A stretch of 11,811 nt of DNA, from NCBI GenBank assembly GCA_021850085.1, contig JAJZRZ010000032.1, forward strand, positions 1 through 11,811, written 5' to 3'. The stretch comes from Actinomycetes bacterium. GTDB taxonomy: Bacteria; Actinomycetota; Coriobacteriia; Anaerosomatales; Anaerosomataceae. Every line of letters starts with the position of its first letter. Position 1 is the stretch's first letter. This document shows positions 1-7,305 of the stretch, piece by piece. The position numbers were made by a program, and so were the translations under genes. The notes under the pieces are model-generated. The model was not told the origin of the DNA, ran no database searches, and saw only the letters and a list, made by a program, of their open reading frames with translations.

Positions 1-147
1 GAACTGATCGGCGACATGGCATCCCCTCGGCATCGAAGCCGTACGGCCGTAGATTGTGACGGCTGTCTCCTTACGGCTCTGTTTCGGCATAGTTGCTGCA
101 TGAGTTGAGCGGTACGATGGTCCGCTGCGTCACATGCGGGGACCACG

Positions 148-153
148 TACAAT
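148..153 (+). promoter_or_regulatory. Possible -10 box for the carboxypeptidase/gcv transcription unit
   Basis: TACAAT lies 30 nt upstream of the preferred GTG start at 184. There is no convincing -35 box at 17 bp and no TG extension (the preceding bases are ACG). A TSS near 160 would give a leader of about 24 nt containing the GGAG at 174-177. The stretch 1-147 holds no gene I can support: it has a perfect 10-bp palindrome at 38-47 and two mutually exclusive short stems (108-112 with 122-126, and 122-125 with 136-139). I see no glycine riboswitch here. Confidence 0.35.
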
Positions 154-183
154 CACCAGAGCATCGCAACAATGGAGCCGCCC

Positions 184-1428
184 GTGCCGTCAGCAAGACT
201 TGCCGTGCAGCGTCTTGTGCACACGTCCATCATATTGCTTGTCGTGCTATGCGCGCCGCTTCCGGCCCCCACGGCCGCCTTCGGCGTTGAGCGCGCCGGT
301 GAGGTCGTTATGGCCAGCCAGACTGCGCTCGACTTGACGGCTCCCGACGTCAGCATGCCCTCCGGCGTCCTGAGGACCGCTGACGGCCGGACGTTGTGGG
401 AGCGCGACGCCGACGCGGTGCGGCCGATGGCCTCGATCACCAAGGTCATGACGGCGCTCGTAGTGCTCGACGAAGTCGACCCGGCCGAGATGGTGACCGT
501 ATCGGCGCAAGCAGCGGCTGTAAGGGAATCGGGCGTCGATCTCGTGGCGGGACAGCGGCTCACGGTCCGGCAGCTGCTGGAAGCGATGCTCGTCCCCTCG
601 GCCAACGACGCGGCGTATGCGCTCGCGGAGCACGTTGCAGGCGGTGAGGAGGCGTTCGTCCGACTGATGAACCAAAAGGCTGCTGACGTGGGTCTGAAGC
701 AAACGCGCTTCACCAATCCGCACGGCCTGGACGGGCCCGGGCACCACTCGACCGCTCGGGACATCGCCACCCTGACGACCATCGCCATGTCGGACCCGCG
801 CTTCGCGGCCATCGTGGCGCTTCCGGCGATAACCATGGCCAACGGAGGCCCAGCGAAGCGGTTCGAGAACTCCAACGAGCTGCTCGGTACGTATGCGGGC
901 CTGGAGGGCGTGAAGACCGGCTGGACCAGGGGTGCCGGCTACTGCTTCGCGGCGTCGGCCCAGCGCGATGACGTCGGTCTTGTGGCTGTTGTGCTCGGCA
1001 CCGGTTCCGAGAATGAGCGCTTCAGGCAGACCGAGAAGCTCCTCGACTGGGGCTTTTTCCACTACGCCTTCCGTCAGGTCGCATCGGCCGAGGAGACCGC
1101 CGGGCTGGTCCCGGTCACCACGTACCTCGACAGGACCGTGACGGCGGTCGTGCAGCACGACGCTGTCGTTCCCGTATTCAGCCTGGATGGCGAGGTCATC
1201 GCTCGAGTGGATATGATTGCCGAGGTGACGGCTCCCGTGGAGCGGGGCCAGCGGCTGGGCACTCTCACCGTCGTGCAGGGGAGCAGGCTACTCGCCCAAG
1301 TGCCCATCGTTGCCGCCACCGGGATCGAGCGCCCCGATCGATGGGAGTCGTTCAGGATCTGGTTGACCCGGGTGTGGAGGACGGCTTTCGGCGGAGACCT
1401 GCAGGCGGAGGCCGTTCAGGTCATGTGA
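184..1428 (+). CDS. D-alanyl-D-alanine carboxypeptidase (penicillin-binding protein 5/DacF type)
   Basis: A serine DD-peptidase that trims the terminal D-alanine from peptidoglycan pentapeptides outside the cell. All three penicillin-binding motifs of family S11 are visible: SITK at residues 84-87 (nucleophile Ser84), SAN at 139-141 and KTG at 244-246. Residues 1-33 look like a signal peptide with a hydrophobic core (IILLVVLCAPL). Residues from about 285 on fit the C-terminal beta domain of PBP5, and the tail (WESFRIWLTRVWRTAF) is an amphipathic helix of the kind that anchors these enzymes to the membrane. Length is 414 aa, normal for the family. I chose GTG 184 because GGAG at 174-177 sits 6 nt upstream; ATG 172 is in frame but has no ribosome binding site. 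The stop is 11 nt before gcvT, so it probably shares a transcript with the glycine cleavage genes. The exact paralogue (dacA, dacB, dacF) cannot be told. Confidence 0.93.
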   Translation: MPSARLAVQRLVHTSIILLVVLCAPLPAPTAAFGVERAGEVVMASQTALDLTAPDVSMPSGVLRTADGRTLWERDADAVRPMASITKVMTALVVLDEVDPAEMVTVSAQAAAVRESGVDLVAGQRLTVRQLLEAMLVPSANDAAYALAEHVAGGEEAFVRLMNQKAADVGLKQTRFTNPHGLDGPGHHSTARDIATLTTIAMSDPRFAAIVALPAITMANGGPAKRFENSNELLGTYAGLEGVKTGWTRGAGYCFAASAQRDDVGLVAVVLGTGSENERFRQTEKLLDWGFFHYAFRQVASAEETAGLVPVTTYLDRTVTAVVQHDAVVPVFSLDGEVIARVDMIAEVTAPVERGQRLGTLTVVQGSRLLAQVPIVAATGIERPDRWESFRIWLTRVWRTAFGGDLQAEAVQVM

Positions 1429-1439
1429 GAGGAGATCGC

Positions 1440-2546
1440 ATGTCGCACGACGCGCGCACGACCCCGTTGTTCGAAGAGCACATCGCCTTGGGGGCGCGCA
1501 TGGTCCATTACGCTGGCTGGCAGATGCCGGTCCAGTTCTCCGGAATCATGGAAGAGCACACCGCCGTGCGGCACGGAGTGGGGGTCTTCGACGTGTGTCA
1601 CATGAGCGAGTTCCGCGTGTTCGGCACAGACGCCAAGGCCGCACTCAACCGCATCATGACCAACGATCTGGACAGGATCGATGCGATCGGAAGCGCGCTG
1701 TACACGGTGATGTGCGATGAGGATGGCGGCATCATCGACGACCTGATCGTGTACCACTCAGGTGACCTCGAATATTTGATCGTAGCCAACGCAGGCAACA
1801 AGGAGACCGACTGGGCTTGGCTGACATCTCACCTGCCCGAGTCGGTCGAGGCGACCGATGAGAGCGACCGGACGGGTCTGATCGCCGTCCAGGGCCCGAA
1901 GGCGCTCGGCTTGGTTAGGGAGCTGGCGGGTACGGATTGGAGCATGCCTACCAGGTTCACCCTCAGCGAGGCGTCGCTCGACGGCATCGGCGTGCTGGTG
2001 GCCCGCACGGGGTACACCGGCGAGGACGGTGTGGAGCTGTTCTGCCATGAGAAGGACACGGTCGCGCTCTGGCGCCTGCTGCTGAGCTTTCCTGAGGTGG
2101 TGCCGTGCGGCCTGGGAGCCCGCGACACGCTGCGACTCGAGATGGGGTACGCGTTGTATGGCAGCGACATGGACCGTGGTGTCGATCCCGTCTCGGCGGG
2201 CTTAGGGTGGGTGGTCCCCCGTACGAAAGGCGAGTTCATCGGCGCAGCGGCGATCGACCGTATCCGTTCGGCAGGACCGCAGCGCAAGCTGGTGGGGTTG
2301 ACTGTCTCGGAGGGCGTTCCGCGTCATGGGCATGACGTGTTGCACGCCGGTGGCGTGGTGGGTAAGGTGGCAAGCGGCACCTACTCGCCCACGCTGGGCC
2401 ACGGCATCGCCACGGCGTATGTTCCGGCCGAGCTGTCGGGGGAGGGGATGAGGTTTCGGATCGCGATACGGCGCAAGACCGTCGAGGCGATCGTCACGAA
2501 GCCTCCGTTCGTGAAGGGGACATCGCTTTCGGCCTCAGGGTCGTGA
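1440..2546 (+). CDS. gcvT: Glycine cleavage system T protein (aminomethyltransferase)
   Basis: Transfers the aminomethyl carbon from lipoyl-GcvH to tetrahydrofolate, giving 5,10-methylene-THF and ammonia, in the cytoplasm. The 368-aa length is typical. Family landmarks are the N-terminal HAGW-type motif (here HYAGWQMPVQF near residues 23-33), FDVCHMSEF near 50-58, and GGIIDDLIVY at 96-105, whose Asp101 matches the catalytic, folate-contacting aspartate of the family. The barrel motif GYTGEDGVELF follows near residue 190. ATG 1440 is preceded by AGGAG at 1430-1434 with 5-nt spacing. The open frame extends further upstream, but that part overlaps the carboxypeptidase end and matches nothing in GcvT. 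It is followed by gcvH after 34 nt. No glycine riboswitch lies upstream, so glycine control, if any, must act on the promoter before the carboxypeptidase or by another route. Confidence 0.97.
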   Translation: MSHDARTTPLFEEHIALGARMVHYAGWQMPVQFSGIMEEHTAVRHGVGVFDVCHMSEFRVFGTDAKAALNRIMTNDLDRIDAIGSALYTVMCDEDGGIIDDLIVYHSGDLEYLIVANAGNKETDWAWLTSHLPESVEATDESDRTGLIAVQGPKALGLVRELAGTDWSMPTRFTLSEASLDGIGVLVARTGYTGEDGVELFCHEKDTVALWRLLLSFPEVVPCGLGARDTLRLEMGYALYGSDMDRGVDPVSAGLGWVVPRTKGEFIGAAAIDRIRSAGPQRKLVGLTVSEGVPRHGHDVLHAGGVVGKVASGTYSPTLGHGIATAYVPAELSGEGMRFRIAIRRKTVEAIVTKPPFVKGTSLSASGS

Positions 2547-2580
2547 GCACGGCAACGACGTGAAGGAGCACGAGGACGCC

Positions 2581-2964
2581 ATGTATCCCAAAGAGCTGAA
2601 GTACGATCGGGAGCACGAGTGGATCCGAACCGAAGGCGACGTTGCCACCATGGGGATCTCGCATTTCGCCCAAGACCAGCTTGGCGAAGTCGTGTACGTC
2701 GACCTGCCGTCGGCGGGGGACTCGATCACAGCAGGCGACGCGTTCGGTGAGGTGGAGTCCGTCAAGTCCGTTTCCGAGCTTTTCACGCCGGTCTCCGGCG
2801 AAGTCGTTGAAGTGAACGAGATCCTGGCCGACGCGCCCGAGACGGTCAACGAGGACCCGTACGGTGACGGCTGGATGATCAAGGTCCGTCTCTCCAACCC
2901 GGCCGAGGTCGACGAGCTCATGGACGCGGACGGTTACCAGGCGTTCCTCGCCGAGGAAGCCTAG
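2581..2964 (+). CDS. gcvH: Glycine cleavage system H protein (lipoyl carrier)
   Basis: The lipoylated shuttle protein that carries the aminomethyl intermediate between GcvP, GcvT and lipoamide dehydrogenase. The protein has 127 aa, the usual size, and begins MYPKELKYDREHEW, typical of GcvH. The lipoyl attachment lysine is Lys62 in ESVKSVSELF, followed by the conserved P-x-SGEVVEVNE hairpin. An in-frame GTG at 2560 is possible, but GAGG at 2572-2575 lies 5 nt before ATG 2581 and the family N-terminus starts there. It is followed after 5 nt by gcvPA. A LipM-type transferase gene at the end of the same run is a plausible source of its lipoyl precursor. In some bacteria GcvH is also the hub from which octanoyl or lipoyl groups are passed to other dehydrogenase complexes. 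Confidence 0.97.
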   Translation: MYPKELKYDREHEWIRTEGDVATMGISHFAQDQLGEVVYVDLPSAGDSITAGDAFGEVESVKSVSELFTPVSGEVVEVNEILADAPETVNEDPYGDGWMIKVRLSNPAEVDELMDADGYQAFLAEEA

Positions 2965-2969
2965 CTGAC

Positions 2970-4307
2970 ATGCGCTTCATACCGGTGACTTGCGAGGAGC
3001 GAGTCCAGATGCTCGAGCGCATCGGTGTTCGATCGATCGACGACCTCTTCGCCGTTGTGCCCGAGGTGGCCCGGCTTGCGCGTCCGCTCGCATTGCCTGC
3101 AGGGCAAAGCGAGGTCGAACTCGCGGAGCACCTGCTTTCGATCGCCGCGCGCAACACCGGCGCCGGAGCGGCGGTCTCCTTCCTCGGTGGAGGATGCTAC
3201 GATCACTACATCCCCGCCATCGTGGATGCGGTGCTCAGCAAGCCGGCGTTCTTCACGGCTTACACGCCTTATCAGCCGGAGGTCAGTCAAGGGACGCTCC
3301 AGGCCATCTACGAGTACCAATCGATGGTGTGCCAGCTCACCGGCATGGAAGTCTCGAACGCGTCCATGTACGACGGCGCCACGGCCTTCGCTGAGGCGGC
3401 CTTGATGGCCGCACGTGTGACCAAGCGCCGTGAGGTCGTCGTCTCGGCCGCCGTTCATCCGGAGTGGCGCGAGACGCTGGCGACCTACGCGAGCGCGGGC
3501 GCCCTCGAGGTGCGGGTGGTTCCGGCAAGCGGAGGCGTCTCGGACGTGGCTGCGCTGACAGACGCCGTGAGCAGGCGGACGGCGGCGGTGCTCGTCGCCT
3601 CGCCCACCTTCTATGGGACGATTGAGGACATCCCGGCGATCGCGAGCGGTGCGCATACCCAAGGCGCGCTGCTCGTCGTGGGAGGGAATCCGGTCCTGCT
3701 CGGCGTCATGCAACCTCCCGGCGAACTGGGCGCTGACATCGTGGTGGCCGAAGGACAGCCGCTCGGCAACCCCATGTCGTTCGGCGGACCAGGCCTGGGA
3801 ATGTTCGCCTGCCGCCAGGATCACGTGCGGCAGATGCCCGGGCGCGTTGTGGGAAAGACGACGGATGTGGACGGGAAGATCGGCTTCGTGCTCACCTTCT
3901 CCACCCGGGAGCAGCACATCCGGCGCGAGAAAGCGACCTCCAACATCTGTTCGAATCACGCCCTGAACGCGCTTGCAGCTGGCGTGTACCTCTCGGCAGT
4001 AGGGGCCCACGGACTCGCCGGTATCGCCGAGGCGTGCATCGCCAAGGCTCACCATCTCGAGGCCGCGCTCGTGGGTACAGGAAGGTTCGAGCGCGTCTTC
4101 GATGCCCCGTTCGGCTACGAGTTCACGCTGCGCTTCAGAGGCGAGGTTCGCGCCATGCAGGAACACCTCCTCGGCCGCGGCTTCCTTGCCGGCCTCGATC
4201 TGGGCGCCTTCGATACCACGGATGCGGGTCTGGTGTGCTTCGCGGTCACGGAGAAGCGTACGCGCGCCCAGCTCGATTCGTTCGTACAGGAGGTGGCGCA
4301 GCTGTGA
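2970..4307 (+). CDS. gcvPA: Glycine dehydrogenase (decarboxylating) subunit 1
   Basis: N-terminal half of the split P protein, which decarboxylates glycine with pyridoxal phosphate and loads the aminomethyl group onto GcvH. Its 445 aa match the family. Signature stretches are SFLGGGCYDHYIPAIVDAVL from residue 70, TAYTPYQPEVSQGTLQAIYE near 97-115, MYDGATAFAEA at 133-143, EGQPLGNPMSFGGPG near 261-275 and REQHIRREKATSNICSNH at 313-330. This subunit has no PLP lysine; that lies in GcvPB. ATG 2970 has GAGGAAG at 2953-2959 upstream, inside the end of gcvH. The stop overlaps the gcvPB start by 4 nt (GTGA), implying translational coupling of two subunits needed in equal amounts. The split form is common in Gram-positive and thermophilic bacteria, whereas mycobacteria have a fused GcvP. 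Confidence 0.96.
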   Translation: MRFIPVTCEERVQMLERIGVRSIDDLFAVVPEVARLARPLALPAGQSEVELAEHLLSIAARNTGAGAAVSFLGGGCYDHYIPAIVDAVLSKPAFFTAYTPYQPEVSQGTLQAIYEYQSMVCQLTGMEVSNASMYDGATAFAEAALMAARVTKRREVVVSAAVHPEWRETLATYASAGALEVRVVPASGGVSDVAALTDAVSRRTAAVLVASPTFYGTIEDIPAIASGAHTQGALLVVGGNPVLLGVMQPPGELGADIVVAEGQPLGNPMSFGGPGLGMFACRQDHVRQMPGRVVGKTTDVDGKIGFVLTFSTREQHIRREKATSNICSNHALNALAAGVYLSAVGAHGLAGIAEACIAKAHHLEAALVGTGRFERVFDAPFGYEFTLRFRGEVRAMQEHLLGRGFLAGLDLGAFDTTDAGLVCFAVTEKRTRAQLDSFVQEVAQL

Positions 4308-5785
4308 CATCCCCGTCCGAACAGCCCGCGCTGACCGGGACACTCATCTTCGATCTCGGATCGGACGACTCCCGTTGCGTGGAGCCGCCGGTGCTCGACG
4401 TGCCGCCGATCCCGCTCGATGAGGTGCTGGGTGCTTCGCGACGCAGCGCGCCTGCGCTTCCGCATGTCACAGAGGTCGACATAGCGCGCCACTACGAGCG
4501 GCTCGCCTCGACCAACTTCGGCGTGGACTCGGGGTTCTACCCGCTCGGTAGCTGCACCATGAAGTACAACCCGAAGATCAACGAATGGGCGTGCAGGCTC
4601 CCCGGTTTCGCCGACCTGCATCCGTACCAGCCAGCATCCACCGTCCAAGGAGCGCTCGAGCTCATGTGGGGGCTGCAGGAGGCGCTTGCCGAGGTCTCCG
4701 GCTTACCCGCCGTCACCCTTCAGCCCGCGGCTGGCGCCCATGGCGAGCTTGCGGGTCTGCTCGCGATTCGCGCTTACCACACTGATCGCGGAGACGCGCG
4801 CACCCGCGTACTCGTGCCCGACTCGGCTCACGGTACCAACCCCGCCACTGTCGCGATGTGCGGTTACGAAGCAGTGCAGGTGCCGAGCGACGAACGCGGC
4901 GGAGTGGACTTGGGGGCGCTTCGGCGGCTGCTCGGCACCGACGTGGCTGCCATCATGCTCACCAACCCCAACACTCTCGGGCTGTTCGACGAGAACATCC
5001 TTGCCATCACCGCTGCCGCCCACGAGGCGGGAGCGCTTGCATACTGCGATGGCGCGAACCTGAACGCGATACTCGGGAAGACCCGTCCGGGCGACATGGG
5101 CTTCGATGCGCTCCACATCAACCTCCACAAGACCTTCTCGACGCCGCACGGTGGGGGAGGTCCCGGCGCGGGTCCGGTCGCTGTGACCGATACGCTGGCG
5201 CCTTACCTGCCCGGCCCGCTCGTGGCCCGGGACACGGACGGTCGCTTCTCGCTGGCGGATCCAGCCCGCTCCATCGGTCGTATGCGCTCGTTTCTCGGCA
5301 ACTTCGGCGTGCTCGTCAGGGCGTACACGTATATTCGCGCCACAGGCGCTGACGGGCTCACGGATGTGGCTGAACAAGCGGTGCTCTCGGCCAACTACCT
5401 CAAAGTACTGCTGCACGAAGCGTGGCCGCTGCCGTACGACCGTACGTGCATGCACGAGTTCGTGTTGTCGGGCAGCCGTCTTCGCAAGGAGCACGGCGTT
5501 CGAACGCTCGACGTGGCCAAACGTCTGCTCGACTACGGCATCCATCCGCCGACGGTGTACTTCCCGCTCATCGTCGATGAGGCGCTGATGATCGAGCCGA
5601 CCGAGACCGAGAGCAAGGCAACGCTGGACCGTTTCGCCGCAGTGCTCCTGCGCATAGCCGAAGAGGCTGCCGAGGATCCGGGGCTGCTTCAAGCGGCGCC
5701 TTACACCACGCCCGTCCGAAGGCTTGACGAGGCAGCCGCGATCAAGCAGCCGGATCTCGCATGGCGGCCGTCGCCGGATAGCTAG
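4304..5785 (+). CDS. gcvPB: Glycine dehydrogenase (decarboxylating) subunit 2, PLP-binding
   Basis: C-terminal, PLP-carrying half of the glycine decarboxylase. The PLP Schiff-base lysine is Lys276 in HINLHKTFSTPHGGGGPGAG. Other landmarks are NFGVDSGFYPLGSCTMKYNP at 71-90, LQPAAGAHGELAGLLAIRAY at 139-158, DSAHGTNPATVAMCGY at 173-188 and YCDGANLNAILG at 247-258. Length is 493 aa, as usual for GcvPB. The frame is open much further upstream, but GTG 4304 is the start: it lies in the 4-nt overlap with the gcvPA stop, with AGGAGG at 4288-4293 ten nt before it, and the family N-terminus fits from there. It forms an alpha2beta2 complex with GcvPA. The LipM-like gene begins 6 nt after its stop. Confidence 0.96.
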   Translation: MTSPSEQPALTGTLIFDLGSDDSRCVEPPVLDVPPIPLDEVLGASRRSAPALPHVTEVDIARHYERLASTNFGVDSGFYPLGSCTMKYNPKINEWACRLPGFADLHPYQPASTVQGALELMWGLQEALAEVSGLPAVTLQPAAGAHGELAGLLAIRAYHTDRGDARTRVLVPDSAHGTNPATVAMCGYEAVQVPSDERGGVDLGALRRLLGTDVAAIMLTNPNTLGLFDENILAITAAAHEAGALAYCDGANLNAILGKTRPGDMGFDALHINLHKTFSTPHGGGGPGAGPVAVTDTLAPYLPGPLVARDTDGRFSLADPARSIGRMRSFLGNFGVLVRAYTYIRATGADGLTDVAEQAVLSANYLKVLLHEAWPLPYDRTCMHEFVLSGSRLRKEHGVRTLDVAKRLLDYGIHPPTVYFPLIVDEALMIEPTETESKATLDRFAAVLLRIAEEAAEDPGLLQAAPYTTPVRRLDEAAAIKQPDLAWRPSPDS

Positions 5786-5791
5786 CGCCGT

Positions 5792-6565
5792 ATGGAGCCG
5801 TGGCGTCTCATCGTGCATGGAGCTGCCGAGGGCGCATGGAACATGGCCGCCGACCGAGCCATCCTTGATGCGCACGAGGCAGGTGAAGCGCCACCCACGG
5901 TGCGCCTGTACCGGTGGGCGCGTCCGACGGTATCCCTCGGCCGGTTCCAGCCTCTGAGCGACGTGGACGCGGATGCGTGCCTGGCGAACGGAGTGGATAT
6001 CTGCCGGCGACCCACCGGAGGCAGGGGCGTTCTGCACGACGACGAGCTGACGTACTCGATCGTCGCCGGAGAAAGCGACGGTCTTCCGCAGGGAGTGGCA
6101 GCGAGCTACCGGCATCTTTGCTCGGCTTTGATCGAGGCGTATGAGGAGATCGGGATCCACGCCGCCCTCACAGCACGTGTGCGGGGCCGGGGCGGCGCTG
6201 GGGCCTGTTACCTGCACGCGACTCCGGCGGACCTCTCCATCGGCGCGGCGAAGCTCTCAGGCAGCGCACAGGTGTGGTCGAGGGGCAGCTGTCTCCAGCA
6301 CGGATCGTTCGTGGTCTCGAGGCACGTGGAACGTGAAGCCGCGGTGTTCCGCCTTGGAGCCGGAGGCGCCGAGGCGCTAGCGGCAACCACTGATACGATA
6401 TCGTCGATCATCGGGCGCGCTCCGAACCCAAGGGAGCTGCTCGCAGCGGTCACAAGCGGCCTCGAACGTGGGCTGGGTGTACGTCTTGTCGCCGGGACGC
6501 TGACCGAGCGCGAGTCCGCGCAAGTGGCGGTGTCCTCCCCGCGCTACCGGTTCCTCTGCGGGTGA
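5792..6565 (+). CDS. lipM: Lipoate/octanoate transferase of the LplA/LipB/BPL family, LipM-like
   Basis: Member of the biotin/lipoate protein ligase fold family, 257 aa. RRPTGGRGVLHDDELTYSIV at 72-91 is the lipoate-binding loop, and Lys154 in AAKLSGSAQ is the conserved family lysine. LQHGSF at 168-173 follows. Two details favour LipM (octanoyl-ACP:GcvH octanoyltransferase) over the ATP-using LplA. One is the wording of the TGGRGVLHD-ELTYS loop, as I recall it from Bacillus LipM. The other is Cys139 in GACY, placed where LipM has its acyl-thioester cysteine. This is by recall rather than a search, so LplA remains possible. There is no clear ribosome binding site; the start is 6 nt after gcvPB and translation may be coupled. 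Its place at the end of the gcv genes suggests that it loads GcvH. No lipoyl synthase (lipA) is in the window. Confidence 0.85.
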   Translation: MEPWRLIVHGAAEGAWNMAADRAILDAHEAGEAPPTVRLYRWARPTVSLGRFQPLSDVDADACLANGVDICRRPTGGRGVLHDDELTYSIVAGESDGLPQGVAASYRHLCSALIEAYEEIGIHAALTARVRGRGGAGACYLHATPADLSIGAAKLSGSAQVWSRGSCLQHGSFVVSRHVEREAAVFRLGAGGAEALAATTDTISSIIGRAPNPRELLAAVTSGLERGLGVRLVAGTLTERESAQVAVSSPRYRFLCG

Positions 6566-6614
6566 AGCCTGCTTCAAAGCCGACTTCAGCTCAAGCGGAT
6601 CCCGGTACCTCGTC

Positions 6615-6623
6615 TGCTACAAT
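6615..6623 (+). promoter_or_regulatory. Extended -10 promoter of the RsiG-like to hpt cluster
   Basis: TGC followed by TACAAT forms an extended -10 element in the 105-nt gap between the lipM-like gene and the RsiG-like gene. No -35 box is evident at 16-18 bp, which is usual for extended -10 promoters. The implied TSS near 6630 gives a leader of about 40 nt before the GTG at 6671, with the ribosome binding site at 6661-6667. The rest of the gap shows short inverted repeats (for example GAAGC/GCTTC) but no convincing terminator with a T tract, so read-through from gcv is possible. Confidence 0.5.
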
Positions 6624-6670
6624 GACGCCGAGAGGGACGCTAGGCCATCGGCTTTGCTGAGGGAGGAATC

Positions 6671-6982
6671 GTGAGCGACAAGGGAGGCCGAGACGACGCG
6701 CTGCTGAATCTACGCGACCGCTCGGTGGATGAACTCAGGTCGCTGCTTGACGAACTGTATGCGGAGGAGCAGAAGGTAAGCTACCGGCGTCGGGTGCTGC
6801 ACGGGAAGATCGACATCCTGCGCGCCGAACTGGTTCGCCGGCTGAAAGAAGATCGTGCGGCCGGTAAGGGGGCCGTCACGGGGAGCGACATAGAGCGGCT
6901 GATCGAGATTCTCGCCAACGACCTTCGTGGGGTGTCGCGTTACGACGTGGCGTTCGACGAAGAAGAAGCAGATGACGGCTAG
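6671..6982 (+). CDS. RsiG-like c-di-GMP-binding anti-sigma factor candidate, single-motif form
   Basis: A 103-aa, mostly helical, soluble protein. In Streptomyces, RsiG bound to c-di-GMP holds the sporulation/motility-type sigma factor WhiG inactive. Known RsiG proteins bind c-di-GMP through E-x3-S-x2-R-x3-Q-x3-D on an antiparallel coiled coil. Here the helix at about 18-60 carries Glu33, Ser37, Arg40, His44 and Asp48 with exactly that spacing; His replaces Gln. Streptomyces RsiG has two copies, whereas this protein has one, as in the Rubrobacter-type form that works as a homodimer. The preceding LRDRSVDELRSLLDELYAEE also fits the family. The tail (about 85-103) is acidic. GTG 6671 has GGGAGGA at 6661-6667, 3 nt upstream. 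A FliA/WhiG-type sigma factor should exist elsewhere in the genome; none is in the window. The family call rests on motif recall, not on a profile search. Confidence 0.75.
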   Translation: MSDKGGRDDALLNLRDRSVDELRSLLDELYAEEQKVSYRRRVLHGKIDILRAELVRRLKEDRAAGKGAVTGSDIERLIEILANDLRGVSRYDVAFDEEEADDG

Positions 6983-7012
6983 CCCCACAGCTGGCCGAGG
7001 AAGGAGGCGCGA

Positions 7013-7273
7013 GTGCCGGGCGTTGCTGACAAGATCCAAGCGTTCCTGAACGAGATCGCCGTCGATGCGGTGGAAGAACGGGTGGTCGAGTACGTGATCC
7101 GGGAGGTGCACAACGGCCGCAGACTCACCGACGCGCTTCAGGATCCGTACGTGAAGAACCGCTTGAGTGAGGAGCGGCTGACCGGCGTGCTGGAGAACCC
7201 TGAGGTGGCCGCTGCGCTTGAAGAGCAGATCTCGCTTGCGTTCAAGACTAAGGATTTCGGCTTCCTGAGCTGA
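7013..7273 (+). CDS. Small helical protein of unknown function (86 aa)
   Basis: I do not recognise this protein. It is 86 aa, soluble, predicted largely alpha-helical, with no cysteine, signal peptide or membrane segment. It has a weak internal repetition around DALQDPYVKNRLSEERL (about 40-56) and GVLENPEVAAALEEQ (about 58-72): each has a short hydrophobic helix followed by an N/D-P turn, so it may form a helical bundle. Translation is well supported: GTG 7013 is preceded by AAGGAGG at 7001-7007 with ideal 5-nt spacing, the strongest ribosome binding site in this cluster. It lies 30 nt after the RsiG-like gene and before the FHA gene. Its position suggests a partner of the RsiG-like or FHA protein, but that is inference only. 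Confidence 0.8.
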   Translation: MPGVADKIQAFLNEIAVDAVEERVVEYVIREVHNGRRLTDALQDPYVKNRLSEERLTGVLENPEVAAALEEQISLAFKTKDFGFLS

Positions 7274-7275
7274 CA

Positions 7276-7290
7276 AGGCGCCTCGCGCCT
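7276..7290 (+). other. Stem-loop between the 86-aa gene and the FHA gene
   Basis: AGGCGC (7276-7281), a CTC loop and GCGCCT (7285-7290) form a perfect 6-bp GC-rich hairpin that begins 2 nt after a stop codon. There is no T tract, so it is not a standard Rho-independent terminator. It could be an mRNA-stabilising or attenuating element that sets a lower level for the downstream genes; this is inference. Confidence 0.35.
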
Positions 7291-7305
7291 GGTCGGCGGC
7301 GCGAT

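Noticed and set aside
1..171. Possible glycine riboswitch or end of an upstream gene
   Set aside because: No glycine aptamer core could be recognised, and the plus-strand frames without early stops have atypical composition. Only short palindromes are present.
247..1158. Minus-strand open frame of 303 codons opposite the carboxypeptidase
   Set aside because: Antisense shadow of a gene with intact SxxK, SAN and KTG motifs.
1341..1439. Upstream extension of the gcvT frame
   Set aside because: It overlaps the carboxypeptidase end and has no family similarity; ATG 1440 has a good AGGAG.
4034..4303. Upstream extension of the gcvPB frame
   Set aside because: It lies inside gcvPA and reads as an Arg-rich shadow; GTG 4304 has AGGAGG and the usual 4-nt overlap.
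2961..4343. Minus-strand open frame of 460 codons opposite gcvPA
   Set aside because: It is the antisense of a gene with all GcvPA signatures; low-complexity Arg/His-rich translation, no ribosome binding site.
4703..6217. Long minus-strand open frame of 504 codons opposite gcvPB and lipM
   Set aside because: It is opposite two clearly conserved genes, its translation is Arg/His-rich and matches no family, and such shadows are common at this GC content.
6566..6614. Possible Rho-independent terminator after lipM
   Set aside because: Inverted repeats are short (5 bp) and lack a T tract.
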